Source: an uncultured Verrucomicrobia subdivision 3 bacterium (GTDB taxonomy: Bacteria; Verrucomicrobiota; Verrucomicrobiia; Limisphaerales; UBA11358). From it: a stretch of 64,000 bases of DNA. The notes under the pieces are model-generated. The model saw nothing but the letters and a program-made list of their open reading frames with translations, had not been told where the DNA came from and made no database searches. The DNA lies in NCBI GenBank assembly GCA_903865745.1, contig CAIPKV010000013.1, positions 1 to 64,000 of the forward strand, in the 5' to 3' direction. A program made the translations under genes and the position numbers. Positions 18,129 through 25,531 of the stretch are shown here, one piece after another (position 1 is the first letter of the stretch; every line of letters begins with the position of its first letter).

Positions 18129-18455
18129 TCAACGGCAGTTGGCCGCCAACCAGTCCAAATACTTCCGATTACCCGCCCGCAGCGGTAGGACGAGAAACTC
18201 TGGCGTGTCGTAGGGATGCCGCGCGACAATGAGCTTTTCCAGCACGTCCACATTTGATTTTGTTGTTTTGAAGACCAGCAGAATCTCAGCGCTCGTTTCA
18301 ATTTCCCCCCGCCACCAATAATGTGACTCGATTTTGGGAACGAGATTAGCACAGGCGACCAGCTTGGCTTTCAGGGCGGCTTGGGCCAGTGCGCGCGCAG
18401 TCTTCAAATCTGGCGCGGTGACGAGGATCAGTGCGAAGTTTGTGGCGGGTTTCAT
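18129..18455 (-). CDS. cutA: CutA-family divalent-cation tolerance protein
   Basis: A 108-residue trimeric ferredoxin-like protein. Diagnostic segments are ARALAQAALKAKLVACANLV, IESHYWWRGEIETSAEILLVFKT and ARHPYDTPEFLVLPL. CutA1 has been tied to copper tolerance, but its biochemical role remains uncertain. It is divergent from rsmI. Confidence 0.95.
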   Translation of the reverse strand: MKPATNFALILVTAPDLKTARALAQAALKAKLVACANLVPKIESHYWWRGEIETSAEILLVFKTTKSNVDVLEKLIVARHPYDTPEFLVLPLRAGNRKYLDWLAANCR

Positions 18456-18502
18456 TTAACGATTGGATTTTATTTCACACTCGATTTCTGTAAAGTCAAG
18501 CC

Positions 18503-19201
18503 ATGGACGCCGCCCTGCCGCCGCTCACGCCTAGCACGCTTTATCTCGTGGCCACGCCGATTGGTAACCTCGAGGATATCACGCTCCGCGCCCTCCGCGT
18601 ATTGCGTGAGTGCGATGTGGTGGCCGCTGAGGACACGCGGCATTCCGGGCAGTTGCTAAAACATTTCGGCATCAGTAAACCGCTCCTGAGCTACTTCCAG
18701 TTCAACGAGGCACGACGCAGCGAGGAAATCATTGAACGACTTCGGCGCGGCGAGAAAGTGGCGCTAGTGACTGACGCTGGGAGTCCCGGTATCAGCGACC
18801 CCGGTGAACGCGTGGTGCAGGCCGCCATCGCCGCTGGCTTTCGCGTGGAAGCCGTGGCTGGCCCGTGCGCGCTCATTGCTGGCCTCACCGCAAGTGGTTT
18901 GCCGACGGAGGAATTTCATTTCGTTGGCTTTCTGCCACACAAATCCGGCCAGCGCCGTAATAAATTGGAATTGCTCAAAACGATTCCCGGCACTTTGGTT
19001 TTCTATGAATCTCCCTATCGCATCGAAAAACTGCTCGGCGAACTGAACGAGGTCTATCCCGACCGTGATGTGGTGCTGGCACGCGAGTTGACGAAGAAGT
19101 TCGAAGAGTTTTTGCGAGGCAAGCCGGCCGCACTGCTGGAAATCGTCGCGAAGCGCAGCCTAAAAGGCGAGTTTGTAGTGCTGTGCAGGGGCGCTCAGTG
19201 A
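18503..19201 (+). CDS. rsmI: 16S rRNA (cytidine1402-2'-O)-methyltransferase
   Basis: A 232-residue tetrapyrrole-methylase-fold enzyme that methylates the ribose of C1402 in the 30S decoding centre. LYLVATPIGNLEDITLRAL, EDTRHSGQLLKHFGI, LVTDAGSPGISDPG and FVGFLPHKSGQRR are diagnostic. It is shorter than the E. coli enzyme because the C-terminal extension is missing, which is common. Confidence 0.95.
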   Translation: MDAALPPLTPSTLYLVATPIGNLEDITLRALRVLRECDVVAAEDTRHSGQLLKHFGISKPLLSYFQFNEARRSEEIIERLRRGEKVALVTDAGSPGISDPGERVVQAAIAAGFRVEAVAGPCALIAGLTASGLPTEEFHFVGFLPHKSGQRRNKLELLKTIPGTLVFYESPYRIEKLLGELNEVYPDRDVVLARELTKKFEEFLRGKPAALLEIVAKRSLKGEFVVLCRGAQ

Positions 19202-19305
19202 CTATTGCCTCTGGTTCAAACAAACATCAGCCACTCAAATTCTCGTAACCATCCCAGCGCCTTGGTAGTCTGGTTTTGAAATAACCGCCGTAAAACTATT
19301 TAAAC

Positions 19306-20631
19306 ATGAATACATCCCGTTCCTTTACCCGCCGCAGTTTTCTCAAGACCGCCTTAGTCGCTGGCACCGCACCACTTATTTTGCGCTCCGGCCTGTTCGC
19401 CGCCGATACTACCCCGTCTAAACAAATCACGCTGGGCTTCATCGGCATCGGCGCGCAGGGCAATGGTCTGCTCGGTGCCTGCCTGCCGCGCGAAGATTTT
19501 CGCGTATTGGCGGTCAGCGATGTGGATGGGACGCGGCGCGGCCTCGCCAAGAAAAAGGTCGAGGCGCGCTACGCCAAGGATGTTAAGTCGGGCGAATACA
19601 AGGGCTGTGATGATTACAGTGATTTTCGCGATTTGCTCGCGCGCAAGGATATTGACGCCGTCGTCATCGCCACTCCGGATCACTGGCACGCGCTCATCGC
19701 CATCGCCGCCGCCAATGCGGGCAAGGACATCTATTGTGAGAAACCCATGGCGCACACGATTCTCGAAGGTCGCGCAATGGTCAATGCCGTGCGTGCGAAC
19801 AATCGCATTTTCCAAGTCGGCTCGATGCAGCGTTCGATGGGTGAATTCCGCGCCGCTTGTGAGCTCATCCGCAATGGCGTGATTGGCAGGGTGGACAAAG
19901 TAGATGCCGCCGTCGGTGGCCCGCCAATTTTCTGCGACCTGCCGGAGGAAAAGGCCGAGCCCGGCTTGGATTGGGATTTGTGGCTTGGCCCGGCTCCGAT
20001 GCGCCCGTACAACTCCATCTTGAGCCCGCGCGGTTTTCCGAAAGGTTTTCCCCAATGGCGGCATTACCGCGAATACGGCGGCGGCGGCGTGTGCGACTGG
20101 GGCGCGCATCATTTTGACATCGTGCAGTGGGCGTTTGGCTTTGACACGAGCGGGCCGGTGGAGTTCTTCCCCACGACCGACCCCAAAGGTGAATCCGGTG
20201 TGCGCTGGCGTTACGCAACGGGTTTGGAAGTCACGCATCAAAGTGGTAACGGTATCACGTTCTACGGCGACAAAGGAAAGATTTATGTCAAACGCCACAA
20301 GTTCCAGCTTTGGCTCGGCGACAAACTTAAGGCGGAGACGATGGATGACTATTCGCCGTTGCTAAAAGAATTATTACCCTCCAATGCCGTGCGCCTCTAT
20401 CGCAGTACCAATCAGATCACCGATTGGGTAAAATGCATGAAGTCCCGCCAACTGCCCGTGTGCGATGTGGAAACCGGCCAGCGTTCGGCGACCGTTTGCA
20501 ATCTCGCCAATCTGACCTACTTCAATAAGCAGGTCATCAAATGGGATCCGGCGACCGAAAACTTCGTGGGCGGCACCGGTGACGCCAGCTGGCTTACCCG
20601 CGAGTACCGCACGCCGTGGAAGTTGGCCTGA
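19306..20631 (+). CDS. Twin-arginine-exported Gfo/Idh/MocA oxidoreductase
   Basis: A 441-residue protein with a TAT signal (FTRRSFLKTALVAGTAPLIL, Arg9-Arg10). An N-terminal Rossmann fold follows (GFIGIGAQGNGLL; ATPDHWHALIA; YCEKPMAHTILEGR, the usual EKP motif), then the C-terminal alpha/beta domain (GGGGVCDWGAHHFDIVQWA). Such exported members are abundant in Verrucomicrobiota and Planctomycetes and are thought to act on sugars with NAD(P). The substrate is unknown. It is convergent with the TatD-like operon. Confidence 0.92.
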   Translation: MNTSRSFTRRSFLKTALVAGTAPLILRSGLFAADTTPSKQITLGFIGIGAQGNGLLGACLPREDFRVLAVSDVDGTRRGLAKKKVEARYAKDVKSGEYKGCDDYSDFRDLLARKDIDAVVIATPDHWHALIAIAAANAGKDIYCEKPMAHTILEGRAMVNAVRANNRIFQVGSMQRSMGEFRAACELIRNGVIGRVDKVDAAVGGPPIFCDLPEEKAEPGLDWDLWLGPAPMRPYNSILSPRGFPKGFPQWRHYREYGGGGVCDWGAHHFDIVQWAFGFDTSGPVEFFPTTDPKGESGVRWRYATGLEVTHQSGNGITFYGDKGKIYVKRHKFQLWLGDKLKAETMDDYSPLLKELLPSNAVRLYRSTNQITDWVKCMKSRQLPVCDVETGQRSATVCNLANLTYFNKQVIKWDPATENFVGGTGDASWLTREYRTPWKLA

Positions 20632-20635
20632 AGCA

Positions 20636-20710
20636 GACAGGATGACAGGATTGCCAGCAATTATTTTCCAGGAACGCCTGATTCATCCTGTCCATCCTGA
20701 AAATCCTGTC
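20636..20710. repeat. GACAGGAT inverted word repeat between convergent genes
   Basis: Two GACAGGAT words at 20636-20652 face three complementary ATCCTGTC/ATCCTGA words at 20684-20710, separated by about 30 bases. The structure lies between the convergent Gfo/Idh and TatD-like genes and touches the latter's stop codon. It could fold as a terminator in either direction. Confidence 0.65.
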
Positions 20711-21512
20711 AAATGCCTTTGAAGTTCGGCGACTGGCGCAGGAACTTCTGCGGGTTCGCGAAAACAATCTTCTCGATTGCGCCGGCCAAGTGGCCGCGTT
20801 TTCGCATTTTCTGCGCCGTCTTCGGCACGGCCAGCGGATCGCTCACGCCCCAGTCGCACGCGCTATTCAGCCAGAGACGCTCGTGACCGTAAGTTTCCAG
20901 GATATCGATCGCGCGCGCCGGCGTGCACTTGGTTTCAGGATACAACGTCATGCCCGCCCACATCCCCGCATCGAGGACTTGTTCCACCGTGTGCTCCTCG
21001 ACGTGGTCGATGATGACGCGCTCCGGCTTGATGCGCGGATCGTTCTTCAACACATCGAGAATCAGTCGCGTGCCCTTGAGTTTGTCTTCCAAGTGCGGCG
21101 TGTGGACGAGGATTAACTGTTTGTATTTTGCCGCGAGGTCCACCTGCAGTTCCAGTACGCGCAGTTCGTTTCGCGAATTCTTGTTCAAGCCGATTTCGCC
21201 GATGCCAAGGACATTCGGGCGATTAATAAATTGTGGGATGAGCGCGATGACTTCTTCTGCGAGCTTCACGTCTTCGGCTTCCTTGGAGTTAATGCAGAGC
21301 CAGCAGAAATGTTTTAGGCCGAACCTGGCGGCGCGCTTCGGTTCGTGTTCGGTGAGCTGCGAAAAATAATCGTAGAAACCAGCTGCGGAACTGCGGTCGA
21401 AGCCCGCCCAGAAGGCGGGCTCGCAGACCGCCGCGCAACCGGCAAGCGCCATGCGTTCGTAATCATCCGTCGTGCGGCTGACCATGTGGGCGTGCGGTTC
21501 AATGTATTTCAT
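20709..21512 (-). CDS. TatD-like metal-dependent hydrolase
   Basis: A 267-residue amidohydrolase-fold protein. EPHAHM supplies the N-terminal HxH metal site, and [40 protein letters not shown] and [18 protein letters not shown] are the further conserved strands. It is distinct from the typical TatD two genes upstream and resembles the TatD-related hydrolases of ebo-type operons, though no other ebo genes are here. Its ATG overlaps the preceding stop as ATGA. Function unknown. Confidence 0.8.
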   Translation of the reverse strand: MKYIEPHAHMVSRTTDDYERMALAGCAAVCEPAFWAGFDRSSAAGFYDYFSQLTEHEPKRAARFGLKHFCWLCINSKEAEDVKLAEEVIALIPQFINRPNVLGIGEIGLNKNSRNELRVLELQVDLAAKYKQLILVHTPHLEDKLKGTRLILDVLKNDPRIKPERVIIDHVEEHTVEQVLDAGMWAGMTLYPETKCTPARAIDILETYGHERLWLNSACDWGVSDPLAVPKTAQKMRKRGHLAGAIEKIVFANPQKFLRQSPNFKGI

Positions 21513-21769
21513 GGGCGATAGGCTCCCACTGCGCCCTTCGTGGTCGCGACAGATATTGGCTTCGACGTGGGGTCGCTGAACGCCAACAGCACCTTCTTCG
21601 CCTTGGCTTTTCCTTTCCCATCCAGCTTCGCGAGGGCGGTGCGAAAGGCTTTGAGCCGGAAATCCGCCGTGCCCTCCGCGCGCTCCATGCGGTCGAGGAA
21701 CGCGGCGACTTCAATGAGCTTATGCCGCGCGTCGAGGAAATAAAGGTCGAGGATTTGTTGCTTGGTCAT
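21509..21769 (-). CDS. Small protein between two TatD-family genes
   Basis: An 86-residue protein, [20 protein letters not shown] onwards, mainly helical ([25 protein letters not shown]). I do not recognise a family. I chose the ATG at 21769 because it overlaps the tatD stop as ATGA, and its own stop overlaps the next gene in the same way. The double coupling strongly supports a real gene working with the two hydrolases. Confidence 0.75.
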   Translation of the reverse strand: MTKQQILDLYFLDARHKLIEVAAFLDRMERAEGTADFRLKAFRTALAKLDGKGKAKAKKVLLAFSDPTSKPISVATTKGAVGAYRP

Positions 21770-22572
21770 GCGAGTTTGGGGAAAAATTCCAGCGCCGTGC
21801 GACACGTTACCGTGCTCAGCTCTTCCAGCGAAATCAATTTCACCTGCGCCACCGTCGCGGCGATTTCCTTCACGTAAGCCGGTTCACCGCGCTGGCCGCG
21901 ATACGGCACCGGCGCGAGGTACGGGCAATCCGTTTCCAGCATGAACTGCCCCAGCGGCGTCGCGGCCACGGCGTCGCGGATATTCTGGCCATTCTTGAAA
22001 GTCACGATGCCAGTGTAGCTCACGAGCGAGCCGATGGCCAAGATCGCTTGCAGCCGCGCCACACTCTCGCCGAAGCAATGGAACACGCCACGCACCTTGC
22101 CGGCAAACGGCGTTAATTGCGCCAGCGTGTCATCGAAAGAAGCGCGCTGATGAATGATGGCGTTCAAGCCAAATTCAGCCGCGACCTCAAGTTGTTGTTT
22201 AAAAATGTCTGCCTGCCGGGCTTTGTAATGGGCGTCATCCGCCGTCGTGCCGCCTTGGGTGCTCGGTAACCGGTAATAATCCAGCCCGGTCTCGCCGATG
22301 GCGACGACTTTGGGGTGGCGGGCGAGTTCGCGCAGGTCAGGGCGCAGGTCGGCGGGCGCTGCCAAGGCCTCGGACGGATGCCAGCCGACGGCGGCGTAGA
22401 GGCTGGGATATTTTTCCGCGAGCGCGACGGCGCGGCGGCTGCTGGCGAGGCTCGTGCCAATGGAAATAATCTTGGTGATGCCGGCGGCTCGGGCGCGGGC
22501 GAGGACCTCGGCAAAATCCGGCTCGTAATCGGGATAATCCAGGTGCGCGTGCGTATCGAAAAAGACGCTCAT
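21766..22572 (-). CDS. tatD: TatD-family hydrolase
   Basis: A 268-residue metal-dependent deoxyribonuclease/hydrolase. FFDTHAHLDYPDYEPD holds the metal-binding HxH (His8, His10). VAIGETGLDYYR, IIHQRASFDDTLAQL, GVFHCFGESVARLQ and LETDCPYLAPVPYRGQRGEP are typical of TatD. I chose the ATG at 22572 because the 21 residues before it do not fit the family. It is the first gene of a three-gene overlapping operon. Confidence 0.92.
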   Translation of the reverse strand: MSVFFDTHAHLDYPDYEPDFAEVLARARAAGITKIISIGTSLASSRRAVALAEKYPSLYAAVGWHPSEALAAPADLRPDLRELARHPKVVAIGETGLDYYRLPSTQGGTTADDAHYKARQADIFKQQLEVAAEFGLNAIIHQRASFDDTLAQLTPFAGKVRGVFHCFGESVARLQAILAIGSLVSYTGIVTFKNGQNIRDAVAATPLGQFMLETDCPYLAPVPYRGQRGEPAYVKEIAATVAQVKLISLEELSTVTCRTALEFFPKLA

Positions 22573-22743
22573 GTTGGGTGTCACCAAGCCACGCCATCGG
22601 CGGGCTGTCAACCACAAAGGAAAAAGCCCGGGCAAAACCTTTTAATAAGTAAAGCCGGGACCCAGGAACGGATGGAATTCCAGCGATTCTGCTATCTTGA
22701 TTGAATTTACCCGCCGCAAAATCCGATTTCTTGCCGCTGGAAG

Positions 22744-23079
22744 GCATTTAGTTGGCAACTAAAGACGTTTAGCAGGCGAATGAACGCGTTTAGCTGCCAA
22801 ATTAAGACGTTCAGCACGACGCTAAACGCCTTTAGCAGGGCGCGGAAGGTCTATAGCACGCCAGTGAAAGCATATAGTTGCCAACTAAACCCGTTCAGCA
22901 CGCAAATGAAGTCGTTCAGCGTCGTGCTAAACCCATTTAGTACGCTGCTAAACGTAATTAGCACGACGCTGAAAGCGATTAGCTGGCTGCTAAAGAGGCT
23001 TAGCTGGCAATTGAACGTCTTCATTTGCCAACTAAACGCGTTTAGCAACCACTTTAAACGCCTAAATAGCCAGCCAAAC
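22744..23079. repeat. Repeat array 2: 16 units of exactly 21 bp, palindromic
   Basis: Sixteen consecutive 21-bp units. The typical unit pairs GTTTAGC (positions 3-9) with GCTAAAC (15-21) around a variable centre. Two units, at 22744 and 22870, replace C-G at positions 9/15 by T-A on both arms. Both strands can be read as a seven-residue repeat with the same Phe-Ser core because the unit is palindromic. I treat that as a by-product. The array lies between the aspartate aminotransferase stop and the tatD start. The remaining gene-free flanks (22573-22743 and 23080-23203) show only a short imperfect inverted repeat at 23083-23140. Confidence 0.9.
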
Positions 23080-23203
23080 GGCAAAAAGTGCCACTATTTG
23101 AAGAAAACCGCCGAAACAGACACACAAGTGGCGATTTTTGAGCAGACAAGTGGTGGGCCGACCCGCCGGTCAGCCTCACCTCTTGAAAAGTAACGGCGAA
23201 AAC

Positions 23204-24379
23204 TTACTTCACCAGCGTGCGGCAGAACTTATCCATCCGGTCCAAACCCTTCTCAATGTTCGCCAGACTGGTGGCGTAGCTAAGGCGGATGTAGTCGTCC
23301 GCGCCAAACGCGATGCCGGGGACGGCGGCGACCTTTTCCTGCTCGAGCAGCCGCGCGCAGAAGTCGGCGGATTTGAGGCCGGTCTTGGAAATGTTCGGGA
23401 AGAGGTAGAACGCACCCTTCGCGTTGACGCAAGTGATGCCGGGCATGGTGTTCAACTTGGCATGCGCGTAGCGGCGGCGCTTGTCGTATTCCGCGAGCCA
23501 GAGGGGCAGGTGTTCCTGCGAACCGGTCAGGGCAGCGACGCCGCCTTTTTGCGCGAAGGAAGTGGGGTTGCTCGTGCTATGGCTTTGCACGGCGTCAATG
23601 GCCTTGGCAATTGGCTCGGGCGCGGCTAAGAAACCGAGACGCCAGCCGGTCATCGAGTACGCCTTGGCCAGACCGTGGACGATGATGGTGTGGTCGTAAT
23701 GGGCTTGCGAGAAGCTGGCGACGCTCTTGACCTTCGCACCATCGTACAGGAGGTGCTCGTAAATCTCGTCGCTCATGATGAGGACGTTTTTCTCCACGCA
23801 GATGTCGCCGAGCGCTTTCACTTCTTCGGGCGTATAGACGGAGCCGGTAGGGTTGCTGGGTGAATTGAGGACGAACAGGCGCGTGTTGGGCGTGATGGCG
23901 GCGCGGAGCTGTTCGGGCGTGACCTTGAACTCGGTCTTGTCCGTGGTCTGGAGAATGACGGGCTTGGCCCCGGCGAGCTTGACCATTTCCGGATAGCTCA
24001 GCCAATACGGCGCGGGAATGATGACTTCGTCACCCGCTTCGCACGTGGCGAGAATGACGTTGTAGCAGGAATGTTTGCCGCCGCAGGAGACGATAATTTG
24101 GGACGGCTTGTAAGTGAGGCCGTTTTCACGGAGAAACTTGGCGGCAATGGCTTCGCGCAGCTCGGGGATACCGCTGCTGGGGGTGTATTTGGTAAAACCG
24201 GCGGCGAGCGCCTTGGCGGCGGCGTCTTTGATATGCTGCGGCGTATCGAAATCGGGTTCGCCCGCGCCAAAGCCGACGACGTCTTCGCCGGCGGCTTTCA
24301 TGGCCTTGGCTTTGGAATCGATGGCCAGAGTGAGGGAGGGGGCGAGGGAGGCGGCGCGCTGGGAGATTTTGTAGTTCAT
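23204..24379 (-). CDS. Aspartate/aromatic-type aminotransferase, fold type I
   Basis: A 391-residue PLP enzyme of the bacterial class Ib aspartate aminotransferase group. FGAGEPDFDTP, YTPSSGIPELREAIA, NSPSNPTGSVYTPEE and MSDEIYEHLLYDG are diagnostic. The PLP Lys is about residue 239, in HGLAKAYSMTGWRLGF. RLSYATS near the end carries the carboxylate-binding Arg. I chose the ATG at 24379 (MNYKISQRA), the usual family start. It probably transfers amino groups between aspartate and 2-oxoglutarate, though other amino acids are possible. Confidence 0.92.
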   Translation of the reverse strand: MNYKISQRAASLAPSLTLAIDSKAKAMKAAGEDVVGFGAGEPDFDTPQHIKDAAAKALAAGFTKYTPSSGIPELREAIAAKFLRENGLTYKPSQIIVSCGGKHSCYNVILATCEAGDEVIIPAPYWLSYPEMVKLAGAKPVILQTTDKTEFKVTPEQLRAAITPNTRLFVLNSPSNPTGSVYTPEEVKALGDICVEKNVLIMSDEIYEHLLYDGAKVKSVASFSQAHYDHTIIVHGLAKAYSMTGWRLGFLAAPEPIAKAIDAVQSHSTSNPTSFAQKGGVAALTGSQEHLPLWLAEYDKRRRYAHAKLNTMPGITCVNAKGAFYLFPNISKTGLKSADFCARLLEQEKVAAVPGIAFGADDYIRLSYATSLANIEKGLDRMDKFCRTLVK

Positions 24380-24474
24380 AAATTTGAGCGCGGAGAGCAT
24401 AAAAAGATTTGGGGGCTACGCAAGAAGGGAATTGCCATTATCCGTCGAAAACCCGGTGGAATGCCTAAAAGAAA

Positions 24475-24517
24475 AAAGCGCCTGGCTCAAAAACCCATTA
24501 AAAAAGCCAGGCGCTTT
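24475..24517 (-). terminator. Intrinsic terminator after the thioredoxin-like gene
   Basis: A perfect 13-bp stem, AAAGCGCCTGGCT at 24475-24487 with AGCCAGGCGCTTT at 24505-24517, and a 17-base loop. On the minus strand the stem is followed by a T-rich run. It lies between the TlpA-like stop and the aminotransferase start, both on the minus strand. Confidence 0.88.
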
Positions 24518-24613
24518 AACCCAAACCCAAACTATCTACATAATGTCAGACCGGGCCGGTAGAATATTGTTCAAATTATTTTAACAAAATGATTCTACCC
24601 CTAAAAACTGGGG

Positions 24614-25402
24614 TTATTTGGCGGAATAACGGTCCAAAATGTCGGCGACGACCTGCTCGGTCAGCTCGTGACCTTCCAGAAACGGAAAACCTTCCCAGCG
24701 GACGTAGCCTTGCGGATCCATAATCATGACGTGCGGGATGCCGGTGACGCCAATCATGTTCTTGGTGACGGCGTTGGAGTCGATGGCAATGGTATATTCG
24801 ATCTGGGGATTGGTCATGCGCCGCACCGCCGCCTCGCTCTCGCCGGACAGGCCGATGACGACGAGCTTGGCGCCGAACTTTTTCTGGAAGTTGTTCAGCT
24901 CGGGTATGGCCTTCCGGCAGGGACCACACCAGGTCGCCCAGAAATCAATGAGGACGAACTTGCCCCGGATGTCGGGCGCAGGCGTCAGCCATTTCTCAAC
25001 AGCGAGGCCGGGAAATTTCTGGTTCAAAAAAGACTTAGCCCAGATTTTCTTGCCGCTGTTGGAGGCATCCTTACCGATGGGACGCGACATATCCTCCGGG
25101 GGCGGTTGGCGGAGCAGTTCTTGGTGGTATTGCACTTGGTTGGCAGCCTGTTTCTTTTCCACGGCACCCGCTTTGGCCGGATCGTAGTTGAAATGTTTTT
25201 GGAGGACGGGGTCGAGGTCTTTGAGTTTTAAGTTGCCCGTGCCTTGGTCGTAGATGAAATAAATGTCCGTGGCGGAAACGCCGGTGATGGTGACGTTGGT
25301 GTAAGTGTCGGTGCCGACCTTGAGCACCCCAATCTGCTCGTCCGCACGGACAGTGCCCGACAGCAGAGCCAGGCCCAACAGTAAGAATATCACCAGACGC
25401 AT
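24614..25402 (-). CDS. Secreted TlpA-like thioredoxin-fold protein
   Basis: A 262-residue exported protein. The signal peptide is MRLVIFLLLGLALLSGTVRA when starting at the ATG at 25402. An N-terminal region of about 100 residues with TNVTITGVSATDIYFIYDQG follows, then a thioredoxin domain with the redox motif WATWCGPCRKAIPEL. SGESEAAVRRMTNPQ and GITGIPHVMIMDPQG complete the fold, with the cis-Pro in GIPH. It probably keeps periplasmic cysteines reduced or assists cytochrome maturation. It is divergent from the kinase gene. Confidence 0.9.
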   Translation of the reverse strand: MRLVIFLLLGLALLSGTVRADEQIGVLKVGTDTYTNVTITGVSATDIYFIYDQGTGNLKLKDLDPVLQKHFNYDPAKAGAVEKKQAANQVQYHQELLRQPPPEDMSRPIGKDASNSGKKIWAKSFLNQKFPGLAVEKWLTPAPDIRGKFVLIDFWATWCGPCRKAIPELNNFQKKFGAKLVVIGLSGESEAAVRRMTNPQIEYTIAIDSNAVTKNMIGVTGIPHVMIMDPQGYVRWEGFPFLEGHELTEQVVADILDRYSAK

Positions 25403-25531
25403 GACTGCTATATGGAACGCGGCGCCACCGGTGTCAAGCGGATGCGCACGGTAGTTATTTATAGGTCTAATCAGGTTCATCCGAATCATTCTGGCGAAAC
25501 CACTGGCAACAAACTAACGTCTCTGCACCAG

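Noticed and set aside
22780-23193. 137-residue frame with repeated Phe-Ser heptads
   Set aside because: Same reason; an equal frame exists on the other strand because the unit is palindromic. Not fully excluded.
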